Assembly: GCF_900129635.1 (NCBI RefSeq)
Contig: NZ_FSRB01000002.1
Location: forward strand, 1,764,727 to 1,828,726
DNA length: 64,000 bases
Direction: 5' to 3'
Origin: Singulisphaera sp. GP187
GTDB taxonomy: Bacteria; Planctomycetota; Planctomycetia; Isosphaerales; Isosphaeraceae
Below, piece by piece: positions 26,838 through 34,785 of the stretch. The position numbers and the translations under genes are program-made. Under the pieces are notes generated by a model, which searched no databases, was not told where the DNA came from, and was given only the letters and a program-made list of their open reading frames with translations. The first letter of the stretch is position 1; the number at the start of each line of letters is the position of its first letter.

Positions 26838-27233
26838 CTACCGCTCAAAGAACGACACTTGCTGGAATCGTAGGCCGTCCAGAATCTGCTCCACCCGCGT
26901 GTCGGACAGCGTCCCGATCCGTTCACCCAAGCGGGCCTTGTCCACCGAAGAGACCTGCGCCACGACCACAACGCTCTGCGTGGGAAGGTTCGCTTCGCCC
27001 ACATCGAGGAGGACATTCCCCGGCTCGCTCGCCCGGTGTAAGTTCGACGTCAGACCGCACACGACCACGGTCGTGATCCGCGAGTGGTTGAAGATGTCCT
27101 CCTGAACCACCACATTGGGATGAGTGTAGCTCGAGCCCGGGCCTCGCGAGTCATCCGGCCCGATCCAGAACACGTCACCGCGGTTAATCCTCGCGGAACG
27201 TGTGCTTGTTTCAGTTTCTGTATTTGTCTTCAT
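26838..27233 (-). CDS. mazF: MazF/PemK-family toxin (endoribonuclease), without visible antitoxin
   Basis: 131 residues with the MazF fold signature INRGDVFWI at the start, HPNVVVQEDIFN, TTVVVCGLTSNL, GNVLLDVGEANLP, SVVVVAQVSSVDKARLGERIGTL. The N-terminal RGDVxW, the T-S-N catalytic region and the DK-x-RLG motif are all present. MazF-type toxins cleave mRNA and are normally preceded by a small overlapping antitoxin gene. Here the 480 bases upstream on the minus strand hold no such gene. The start at ATG 27233 is chosen; a longer frame to 27269 adds 12 residues. The gene may be silenced, controlled in trans, or inactive. Confidence 0.9.
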   Translation of the reverse strand: MKTNTETETSTRSARINRGDVFWIGPDDSRGPGSSYTHPNVVVQEDIFNHSRITTVVVCGLTSNLHRASEPGNVLLDVGEANLPTQSVVVVAQVSSVDKARLGERIGTLSDTRVEQILDGLRFQQVSFFER

Positions 27234-27718
27234 GTGCATTCGCGAAATTTGGCCCAATGGATGCTGCATAGTGCGCTACCGCGTCCCATTCTCCGACCGA
27301 AGTTCTTTCGTGATCGTGCTTTTTCGCTTCTCCTGGATGATAGGTAAAAGAACTCGGCCCAAAAAACAAGGTGAAAGAAGTGACTGTCGCCACGTTCTCG
27401 GTGGCTTTCGCATGGCCTGGATCATTTGACACTGTGGCAACGGCAATGGGTTGATGGACCCTGGCGGTGGGCGGCAAGTTCGAAGCGGCGGTGAGGTAGG
27501 CCCGGCTTTCGCGATCGCAGTCGGGTAGAATCGACGGCCCCCCAATGAAACGATGCGAGTGAGCCGGTCCACCGGGTGACGCACCGGGGACTCGAGCGGG
27601 ATTCTGGGCCGGACGGCGAGTGATTTTTTCGCTGCGTTTGCCTTGGGAGACTCCGGAATCCCGCGACCCGCCAAGCGATTGCGAAGCGTCGTCCATCTTC
27701 TCGGGAGACCGCCGCGCG
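27234..27718. other. Intergenic stretch with a diverged copy of a dispersed repeat
   Basis: No antitoxin or other gene is seen. Bases 27382-27470 resemble 57742-57872. The promoters of mazF (minus) and the spermidine synthase-like gene (plus) must lie here. Confidence 0.5.
27382..27470. repeat. Diverged copy of a dispersed noncoding repeat
   Basis: GACTGTCGCCACGTT at the left and a 60-base block ending GTTGATGGACCCTGGCGG match 57742-57757 and 57812-57872 with substitutions. The right inverted arm present in the other copy is missing here. Confidence 0.6.
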
Positions 27719-30346
27719 ATGAACCCACACGACCCGATTTTGCCGACTGCCCCGGCCGCACCACGCCGGTTCCTGCCCATGCTCCTCGTGCTGTTCGTCG
27801 GCAGCGGGTGTGCGGCCCTGATTTACGAGATCGTCTGGCTCCAACTCCTGCAACTGGTGATCGGCTCGACCGCCGTTTCCCTTGCCGTGTTGCTCGGGAC
27901 GTTTATGGGCGGCATGTGCCTGGGCAGTTTGCTGCTACCGCGCGTCGTCTCGGTTCGGCGCCACCCGTTGCGGGTCTATGCTCTGCTCGAGTTGGGCATC
28001 GGCGCCATCGGGCTCGTCGTCTTGTTCGGGATGCCCTATGTCGAGCAGGTGTACTCGCATTACGCCGGGCACGGTGCGCCGGGCATCTGGTTGCGTGGGG
28101 CGGTGGCCGCAGTCTGCTTGCTGCCTCCCACCCTGCTGATGGGCGCGACGCTGCCGGCCATCGCGCGCTGGGTCGAGACCGACGCCGAGGGGGTGTCGTG
28201 GCTCGGCTTCTTCTATGGCGGCAACCTCGCCGGGGCCGTCTTCGGCTGTCTGCTGGCTGGCTTCTACCTGCTCCGCGTCCACGACATGGCCACCGCCACC
28301 TACGTGGCCTTCGCCCTCAATCTCGCGGTGGCCGCGATCGCGTTGGCCCTGGCGGCCTCCCTGGCCCGGCATGAAGTGCCAGCCGGCCCCACGACGAACG
28401 AGAACGCAAGGCCGGCGGCCGGCGCCTGGGCCGTCTATCTGGCGATCGCCCTCTCCGGGATGTCGGCGTTGGGCGCCGAGGTGGTCTGGACTCGGCTGCT
28501 CTCGCTGATGCTTGGAGGCACGGTTTACACCTTCTCCTTGATCTTGGCGGTCTTTCTGATCGGGCTCGGGATCGGCAGCACGCTCGGCGCCATCCTGACG
28601 CGGGGGGCTGTCTCGTCGCGGGTGGCGCTTGGCATCTGCCAGTGGTTCCTGACCGCGGCGATTGCCTGGACTGCGGTCATGATCTCGCAGTCACTCCCCT
28701 ACTGGCCGATCGTCCCCGGGTTGTCGCCGAGCCCCTGGTACATCTTCCAGCTCGACCTGGTGCGCTGTCTTTGGGCCATCCTGCCGCCGGCCTGCCTCTG
28801 GGGAGCGAGCTTCCCGCTCGCCCTGGCGGCGGTCGCGGCTCGTGGCCAGGACCCCGGACGGTTGGTCGGAGGGGTTTATGCGGCCAACACGATCGGCGCC
28901 ATCGCCGGAGCCTTGGTGTTCAGCCTGCTGCTGGTCCCCACCATCGGCACGGCCGGCGCCGAGCGGGTGCTGATCGGGCTTGCCCTGACGGCCGCGCTGG
29001 TGGCCCTGCTGCCCCTGGTCCGGCGGTCATCCGGAACATTGCGGCTGGGGGGGGCGACGACGCTGGCGGCCGCGGTGGGCGTGGCCGGCTGCCTCGCCTG
29101 GAGCGTGACGCCGGTGCCGTGGGAGCTCGTGGCGTTCGGCCGGGCGACGCCAAGCCTGCTCGCCCAGTCGGCCCCCGGCATCGTCAAGGACGTCCCGGAG
29201 GACCCAGGCGACGCGGACGTCTTCTGCACCTACGTCGGCGAAGGGACGAACGTCTCGGTCGCCGTCACCATGACGGCGGACGGCGTGCGGAGCTTCCATG
29301 GCGCCGGCAAGATCCAGGCCTCGACCCTGGCCGCCGACATGCGGCTGCAGCGGATGCTGGGGCACCTCCCGGCGCTGGTGCACAAGAAGCCCGAGTCGGT
29401 GTTGGTCGTGGCCTGCGGCGCGGGCATCACGGCCGGCACCTTCGTCCTCCACCCCGACGTCAAACGCGTCGTCATCTGCGACATCGAACCGTTGGTGCCG
29501 ACCATCGTGACCCCGATGTTCGGTGTGGAGAACTACCACGTGGTCGATGGTATCGCCCGTGAGAACCCCCACACGGTGAATGGCAAGCAGGTCAAGGTGG
29601 TCTACGATGATGGCCGACACTTCCTCCGCACCACCCCGGAGAAGTTCGACATCATCACCTCCGACCCGATCGACCCGTGGGTCAAGGGATGCGCTGCGCT
29701 GAATACGGTGGAATATTATCAGATGTGCCGCGATCACCTGAATCCGGGCGGAATTGTCTGCCTCTGGATCCCACTCTACGAAAGCAACCTGGCCACGTCC
29801 AAGAGCGTGATCGCCACCTTCTTCCAGGTCTTCCCCAACGGCATCCTCTGGAGCAACGAGCACAAGGCCTTCGGCTCCGACGCCGTCTGGAGCAACGAAC
29901 GCGATGGCTTCGGCTACGACGCCGTCCTGTTCGGCCAGATCGAACCGACCGTGATCGACGTCGACGAACTGCAAGGGCGTCTGGACCGCCCGGACCACAA
30001 GCTCGTGAAGCAGTCGCTCCGCGAAGTGGGATTCGGAGAGTTCAACCAGGAGGGGACCGACCTGCTCACCACCTACTCCGGGGAAGCGCCCTTGCTGAAG
30101 GAATGGTCGCGGGGCGCCCAGATCAACACCGACCGCAACCTGCGGCTCCAATACCTGGCCGGCATGTGGTTGAATTCCAACATGGGCGAAAAGATCCTCT
30201 CCGGCATCCTTGCGTATTACCAGTTCCCCGCCCAGCTATTCGTCGGCTCACCTGAGAGTGTCCAAACGCTGAGACAGGCTCTGACTCGGGCGGGTCGAAA
30301 GTCTTCACCGGAACTCGCCCGGGACCGCGCCGGATTGTCCAGGTAG
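27719..30346 (+). CDS. Membrane-fused spermidine synthase-like protein
   Basis: 875 residues from ATG 27719 (GGGAGA upstream); a longer frame to 27620 is unlikely. The N-terminal about 500 residues hold 10-12 hydrophobic segments in an MFS-like arrangement: GSGCAALIYEIVWLQLLQLV, LGTFMGGMCLGSLLLPR, GLGIGSTLGAIL, GGVYAANTIGAIAGALVF. The C-terminal part is a spermidine synthase/SAM-methyltransferase fold: VLVVACGAGITAG, RVVICDIEPLV, VVYDDGRHFLRT, DIITSDPIDPW, EYYQMCRDHLNPGGIVCLWIP. Such fusions are common in planctomycetes; true polyamine synthesis is unproven and a membrane-associated aminopropyl- or methyltransferase is possible. A hairpin follows the gene. Confidence 0.92.
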   Translation: MNPHDPILPTAPAAPRRFLPMLLVLFVGSGCAALIYEIVWLQLLQLVIGSTAVSLAVLLGTFMGGMCLGSLLLPRVVSVRRHPLRVYALLELGIGAIGLVVLFGMPYVEQVYSHYAGHGAPGIWLRGAVAAVCLLPPTLLMGATLPAIARWVETDAEGVSWLGFFYGGNLAGAVFGCLLAGFYLLRVHDMATATYVAFALNLAVAAIALALAASLARHEVPAGPTTNENARPAAGAWAVYLAIALSGMSALGAEVVWTRLLSLMLGGTVYTFSLILAVFLIGLGIGSTLGAILTRGAVSSRVALGICQWFLTAAIAWTAVMISQSLPYWPIVPGLSPSPWYIFQLDLVRCLWAILPPACLWGASFPLALAAVAARGQDPGRLVGGVYAANTIGAIAGALVFSLLLVPTIGTAGAERVLIGLALTAALVALLPLVRRSSGTLRLGGATTLAAAVGVAGCLAWSVTPVPWELVAFGRATPSLLAQSAPGIVKDVPEDPGDADVFCTYVGEGTNVSVAVTMTADGVRSFHGAGKIQASTLAADMRLQRMLGHLPALVHKKPESVLVVACGAGITAGTFVLHPDVKRVVICDIEPLVPTIVTPMFGVENYHVVDGIARENPHTVNGKQVKVVYDDGRHFLRTTPEKFDIITSDPIDPWVKGCAALNTVEYYQMCRDHLNPGGIVCLWIPLYESNLATSKSVIATFFQVFPNGILWSNEHKAFGSDAVWSNERDGFGYDAVLFGQIEPTVIDVDELQGRLDRPDHKLVKQSLREVGFGEFNQEGTDLLTTYSGEAPLLKEWSRGAQINTDRNLRLQYLAGMWLNSNMGEKILSGILAYYQFPAQLFVGSPESVQTLRQALTRAGRKSSPELARDRAGLSR

Positions 30347-30425
30347 CCGGAAGCGTGCTTGCTCATTGAGCCGTGCGACCCTGGCGTGACGCCACGATCG
30401 GCGCCGGCCCTTGGCTGTTGGTCTT

Positions 30426-30446
30426 CGCTCGCCTGGAAGGCGAGCG
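30426..30446 (+). terminator. Hairpin after the spermidine synthase-like gene
   Basis: A perfect 9-bp stem CGCTCGCCT/AGGCGAGCG with a GGA loop, 80 bases after the stop. No clear T-run. Confidence 0.45.
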
Positions 30447-30633
30447 GGGAACTGATCGCTCCCTCTCTTCCGGCAGAAGAAGTGCCCCCGTGACGGGGCG
30501 ATCGTCTCGATTTGGCCCCGATGGGACTGGTAGCGGCCACAGAGCCGACATAGACTAAGGCTAGTATCCGTGCATGGATGGCCCCGGCCTCTGTAGGCCT
30601 TTCTGGAGCGCGGAACCGTCAGGAGGGATCTTC

Positions 30634-30945
30634 ATGGCTTGCCATCGGCTTCCGGGGCTCGTGCTCGGCTTGATCATGCTCTAAGCCATGGTCGCTCCGG
30701 ACCCGGCCGAACTTGTCACGCGACTCGGGGCATCGAAGTATGAGGACCGCGCGACGGCAGGCGAGGCGTTGGTCCGGCTCGGCGGCCAGGGCAGGACCAA
30801 GGTCGGTGTGCTCGAGGACCTCGAGACGCAGACCGGCCTGTCGTTGCGAATCGGCCAGGGCTCCCAGCCAGACCCCGTGGCTCTCGGCGAGGGCTGCATC
30901 CAAAGCTACTCGATATTACGATTGATCGCCCCAAGTCCGGATTAA
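30634..30945 (+). pseudogene. Secreted protein N-terminus with an in-frame stop (HEAT-like family)
   Basis: A strong ribosome site AGGAGG (30621-30626) precedes ATG 30634. The frame reads a signal-like peptide (LPGLVLGLIML), meets TAA at 30682-30684, and continues in the same frame with PDPAELVTRLGASKYEDRA and AGEALVRLGG. That is the usual first repeat of planctomycete exported HEAT-like proteins. After about 85 more codons it ends without further domains. I infer a dead gene truncated at both the signal peptide and the body. The ATG at 30688 could only give an unexported fragment. Confidence 0.55.
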
Positions 30946-31199
30946 TATGTCAATCCAAACCATCGCCGCCGCGGCCGACGGCAATTCCCGAGTCTGTCGC
31001 AAGGAAACCGGGCCGTCTGTCTGCCCCGGAGGCCGAAATTCGCGTGGGAACGAGATCCCGGTATCCTTGCGACTGTCTCCGGTTTCTTCGCCGGAAAATG
31101 GCACGCCTCGGCAAAGAAACTGGTGTTTGTGGCGTAGGTGCATGCTAGAGTTTTTGAATTAATTGTATTGGTGCAATTAGTGGAAGTCGTGGCAAGAGG
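30946..31199. other. Intergenic spacer
   Basis: This carries a half-copy of the REP-like core (31041-31054) and an AT-rich patch near 31150-31180. No gene is seen. Confidence 0.4.
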
Positions 31200-31712
31200 T
31201 TAGGCGAGGTTCTCTCGCCCCCGTTCCTCATAGACTGGCCATCCGAACGCTCCCTCGTGCTCCTCCACGCCCAACTCGCAACGCGGTGATTTCGGCAAAT
31301 CCACGAAAACGCCATCCAACCGGGCCTTGAGGAGAACGCCTTTGAGGAGATCGCCAAAGATTGTCACAAATTCGTCGTAGCTCCCGGGCGGAATCTCGCG
31401 TCTGGTGCCGTCGGGCAGGGTGAACAGGACCGGCTCGACTTCGTTCGCCTCCGCGGCGGCCTGCCATTTCGGCCGTTCCAACTTGTTTCCCTGGATGTGT
31501 GCATTCCACTGACCGTCGGGCTGGGCGTCGCGTCGAGTGTCGAATACGAGAGCGACCCAGCCCGCTTGATCGAATTGATAGCCGAGATCGATTCGCTTGA
31601 CTCGCTTACCCTTACCCGGGCCATCATTGCTCGCAGGATAAAAGGCCCCCACTCGCTCGGAGACGAGGCGATAAATGTCGATGAAATCCTTCCTCAAATC
31701 CAATCGTTTCAT
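31200..31712 (-). CDS. Hypothetical protein (170 aa)
   Basis: The start at ATG 31712 (MKRLDLRKDFIDIYRLVSER) is preferred over a 73-residue longer frame whose extra part is arginine/glycine-rich. The protein is mixed alpha/beta with IDLGYQFDQAGWVALVFDTR and LFTLPDGTRREIPPGSYDEF and an acidic C-terminal half. There is no signal peptide or membrane segment, so it is probably cytoplasmic. It lies 260 bases downstream of tssA on the same strand. Size, acidity and location would fit an immunity protein, but nothing in the sequence proves this. Confidence 0.7.
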   Translation of the reverse strand: MKRLDLRKDFIDIYRLVSERVGAFYPASNDGPGKGKRVKRIDLGYQFDQAGWVALVFDTRRDAQPDGQWNAHIQGNKLERPKWQAAAEANEVEPVLFTLPDGTRREIPPGSYDEFVTIFGDLLKGVLLKARLDGVFVDLPKSPRCELGVEEHEGAFGWPVYEERGRENLA

Positions 31713-31972
31713 GCGATCGCCTCGTTCTGTTGCGAAACCTTTGATATTATGTTCCGATCGCATGTTAGTGAATCGGCAACCGATTGGCTCCGACCACGAA
31801 CGGCGGGCTCCAGGGCCAGGCATTCGTCCTGGGTGTCGCACCGCCGGCCCGAATGTACGTTTACCGGCTTCACCGTCTAGCGATCGAGATCTCGGTTGAG
31901 TTTGACGGCGTCCCATCGCCATGAGTGACATGCATCGTCCGGCGGGTCAGTGAGCCCGAGTGCCGGATTCAC
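31713..31972. other. Spacer between the 170-residue hypothetical gene and tssA
   Basis: A minus-strand open frame through this region is arginine- and glycine-rich and looks non-coding. I see no other feature. Confidence 0.35.
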
Positions 31973-33046
31973 TTACTCAGGTGAACCTTCCTTAAAACCC
32001 ATCTCGCGGCTCATCTCGGTCAGGACGTTGGTGTCGCGAATCAGCTCTTTCATCAAGAGTGGGAACGGCAATGCCCCGAGATTGACGGCGCGTTCCAGCA
32101 GGTAGGGGATCGGGCTGTGCGGCTCGAGACGTCGCAGCGCGTTCGCGGCGTCGGTGAGCTGAGCGTAGATCTGGGTGCGGGTGAGGGGTTGTCGCCCGGT
32201 CGCCGAGGCGGTTGTCCCGCTTGATGGGATGGAATCGGCGGGGTCGGCTGGATCTGAGCTTGCGTTGGGCTCGGGCAACGGCAGGTCGGGGGCCGCATTG
32301 AGCTGGAGAATTTGATTCGCCAGCAACTGACAATCATCGAAGGCCTGTCGCAAGCCGAGCAGCGCCGGGGCGGATTCGCCCATCCGCTCATCGAGTGCGT
32401 GGACCAACCCGTCGAATTCCAGGCGGGCCGCCGCGAGCAACTCGACGGCGTCGCGAGAGGAGTCGACGGGAGTGAGTTGCCTGGCCTTGTCGAATAACTC
32501 GGGGGTCAGTCCCGATCGGGGATCCTGGCTCCGTCGCCAGTCCAACCAGCCGTACTCGGCCCCCTCGCCCCGGACCAGGGGGACAGCGCGCAGGGTGCTC
32601 GGGAATGAGGCGCCCCGGTCGGGATCGTCGAGCCAGCGGAACGCCGCGGCGCGAACTTCGAGGTCGTCCCCTTCTTCCAAGGCCGGGCTCAGTCGATCCC
32701 AACACTGCTCGACCATTAGACGAAGCAAGCGCAGACCGTCACGAAGACCGGCGAAGCGGTCGTGCTTGACGAGTGCCTCGGTGAGGCGGGCCGCCACGGA
32801 AAGGTCTTTCGACGTCTCCCGGAGCACTTGCTGGCTCAACTGGACAATCGCGGACCAGTCCGCGGACTTCGCGGTCGTGGGGCGCTGAGGATCGCTCGGG
32901 TCGTAGTCGCTCGGGTTGATCTCCCGGCGGCACAGATCGAGCCGCTCGCGGAGGATGTAGGGCAAGCTCGAGCCCGCCGGTTCGGGGCCGGGGATCGGCG
33001 CCAGGAGCGGCTCAAAATCCAAGAGCGGCGAGGGATTCGTGGCCAC
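31973..33046 (-). CDS. tssA: Type VI secretion protein TssA (ImpA family)
   Basis: 357 residues from GTG 33046 (GGAG upstream). The N-terminus shows the ImpA pattern LLAPIPGPEPAGSSLPY, then ADWSAIVQLSQQVLRETSKD and VAARLTEALVKHDRFAGLRD, followed by EQCWDRLSP and RAAAFRWLDD. The C-terminal part has RTQIYAQLTDAANALRRLEPHSPIPYLL in two segments, the helical C-terminal end of short TssA proteins, followed by the terminal helix. In other T6SSs TssA primes assembly of baseplate and tail. A longer open frame runs upstream past 33046 but is only a shadow of the next gene. The HEAT-type lipoprotein gene lies 125 bases upstream on the same strand. Confidence 0.92.
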   Translation of the reverse strand: MATNPSPLLDFEPLLAPIPGPEPAGSSLPYILRERLDLCRREINPSDYDPSDPQRPTTAKSADWSAIVQLSQQVLRETSKDLSVAARLTEALVKHDRFAGLRDGLRLLRLMVEQCWDRLSPALEEGDDLEVRAAAFRWLDDPDRGASFPSTLRAVPLVRGEGAEYGWLDWRRSQDPRSGLTPELFDKARQLTPVDSSRDAVELLAAARLEFDGLVHALDERMGESAPALLGLRQAFDDCQLLANQILQLNAAPDLPLPEPNASSDPADPADSIPSSGTTASATGRQPLTRTQIYAQLTDAANALRRLEPHSPIPYLLERAVNLGALPFPLLMKELIRDTNVLTEMSREMGFKEGSPE

Positions 33047-33171
33047 TCGGCAACTCCGCGAGGGTCTGGGGACTCGAGACGTCCGTTGGTCTCGGCAGTC
33101 TGTCGACGCTACTGAATCGGTCTTGTGATTGCAACGGACGACGCATGATCCCAAAAGGCTTCCGAAGCGGC

Positions 33172-34317
33172 TCAGCGGGCTCCCGTCGATTGAATGAAGA
33201 GGTCCTTCAAGGTCTTCGCCTTGGCAGGCTGGTCCGAGGCAACACCACCCGTTGGGGCGGCGGCGACTGCGGGAGCCGGCTGGGATCGAGCCACGGTCCG
33301 CGGCGTCGCGGTGGGCGTTGCCGGCGGCTTCGGGGCCTGCGCGAAGTTGGGGACGTCCACGTCCCGCGCTGGCCCGTCGGGCGTTGCCGACGGCTTCGGT
33401 GCCTGTGCGTGGCTGACGATGTCGAAGAGGCTCTGGCCACCCAAGGGGGGCATCCCCGTCGCCGTTTCCGACGCCTGGGACGCACTCGAGGCCTGGGCGA
33501 TTGCCTGGCGAGCGCGGGCGACGAGGGCGGCACGCGGGGTCCGCTCGGCGGTCTGATAGTAGAACTCGGTGCGACCCACGGCCGGATCGATCCGCTCGAG
33601 CGGAATGGCCGGCGGCAGCTCGGGTTGGATCGGATCGGGCCGCTCGGGCGGTCGCGGCTTGATCGGTTCGGGGGGCGCCATGGCACAGCGCGACAGCGCG
33701 GCGGCGGCGGCAGCGCGGACCCGCAGCGAGTTTTCGGAAGGGTTGCCGTCCGTGTCCTCGGCCGAGGCCGAAAGGGTTAGGGCGGCGATGGTCTTGTTGG
33801 TGCAGCAGCATCCTGAGCCCATCACCCGCGCGGCGGCAAACCGGACGCACTCGTTGCGGTCGGCCCTCAGCGAGTCGATCAAGGTCTTCTCGGCCTCGGG
33901 CCAGTAATGGCAGTCGACCGTACCGAGGTACTCGACCGAGGCGACCCGCGCCTTGGCCGCGGCGGTGTCGGCCTGGATCTGGGCCGCCGCGCCCGCCGCA
34001 CCCGGCTGAGCCTGTTGCGCGGCTGTTGGGGTGGTCGGACAGCAATTCCCGAACGAACCTCCGGTCAGGCACTTCAGTGGTGACATCCCCTGGCTGAACA
34101 ACTGGCCGCATGGCGAGGCGCAGAACTTGGCTTTGCACGCCTCGATGTTCTGACAGATTTGACCGAGGAGGCCGGTGAATCCGGTCGCCGCGCCCGCCGC
34201 CCCCGCGGTTCCGGCCGCCCCGCCCGCGGCGGGAATTGCGGCGCACCCGGTGAAAGTCAGGCTGAGTGCGATGAACAGGAGCGACGACCAGGCCCTGGCC
34301 TTGGTTGGTCGGGTCAT
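33172..34317 (-). CDS. Cysteine-rich HEAT-type lipoprotein of the T6SS locus
   Basis: 381 residues from ATG 34317. A lipobox LTFTGC follows a hydrophobic segment (SSLLFIALSLTFTG), so it is anchored in a membrane, probably the outer one. A Gly/Ala-rich linker is followed by a Cys-rich region (CQNIEACKAKFCASPCGQLF; GNCCPT; GSGCCCTN) and a HEAT-like segment (AEKTLIDSLRADRNECVRFA). The tail is proline- and alanine-rich with two near-copies of AQAPKPxATP. It sits between tssA and the divergent lipoprotein gene. No TssJ, the usual T6SS lipoprotein, is present, so this could take its place; that is inference. Confidence 0.82.
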   Translation of the reverse strand: MTRPTKARAWSSLLFIALSLTFTGCAAIPAAGGAAGTAGAAGAATGFTGLLGQICQNIEACKAKFCASPCGQLFSQGMSPLKCLTGGSFGNCCPTTPTAAQQAQPGAAGAAAQIQADTAAAKARVASVEYLGTVDCHYWPEAEKTLIDSLRADRNECVRFAAARVMGSGCCCTNKTIAALTLSASAEDTDGNPSENSLRVRAAAAAALSRCAMAPPEPIKPRPPERPDPIQPELPPAIPLERIDPAVGRTEFYYQTAERTPRAALVARARQAIAQASSASQASETATGMPPLGGQSLFDIVSHAQAPKPSATPDGPARDVDVPNFAQAPKPPATPTATPRTVARSQPAPAVAAAPTGGVASDQPAKAKTLKDLFIQSTGAR

Positions 34318-34785
34318 GCCTCGATCTCCGACAGATGCAGAGGGTCGTCCGACGGACCAGGGTTCCCCCGAAGTAGGTCGGTTCGCTCTTCCCAGGGACG
34401 CAGACGAGCTGAATGCCATGAAATCGACTTCGGCATTTGACCGGCGGATCTTGACGCGATTTCGGATTAAAGCGAAAGCGGTGACATGGTGGATTGTAGC
34501 GAATTTTCTGACAAGGTGCCGTCGCGACGATGAGCACACCGGGGAATGAGACTTGGGATTGCGAGATCGTGGGATGGCCGATATAAACCGGCACGATCGA
34601 GCGGCAGTTGGCTCGAGGTTGAGCAATTCTTCAAGGCGAATCGCCCATTGTCTTCGGACACCTTACGGTCTCTCCATTTCGGAAGTCTCCGAGAGATCAT
34701 GCCGTCGAACGTGAACGGCTGCGGATTCTCCCTCTTGAGAAGGAGAAGGTGCGAACGTGCTGCACACTCAGTCTGGAGCCATCGA
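34318..34785. other. Divergent promoter region of the T6SS lipoprotein genes
   Basis: This lies between the minus-strand lipoprotein/tssA pair and the plus-strand lipoprotein/tssK-L-M set. Open frames here on both strands are extensions without protein character. It presumably carries the two divergent promoters; no clear -35/-10 pair was identified. Confidence 0.5.

Noticed and set aside
33047..34594. Upstream extension of the tssA frame to 34594
   Set aside because: The extra 516 codons overlap the lipoprotein gene and are Arg/Pro/Gly-rich; GTG 33046 has a ribosome site and begins a normal TssA.
34546..34785. N-terminal extension of the proline-rich lipoprotein
   Set aside because: It would bury the lipobox signal peptide behind 80 basic residues; ATG 34786 has its own ribosome site.
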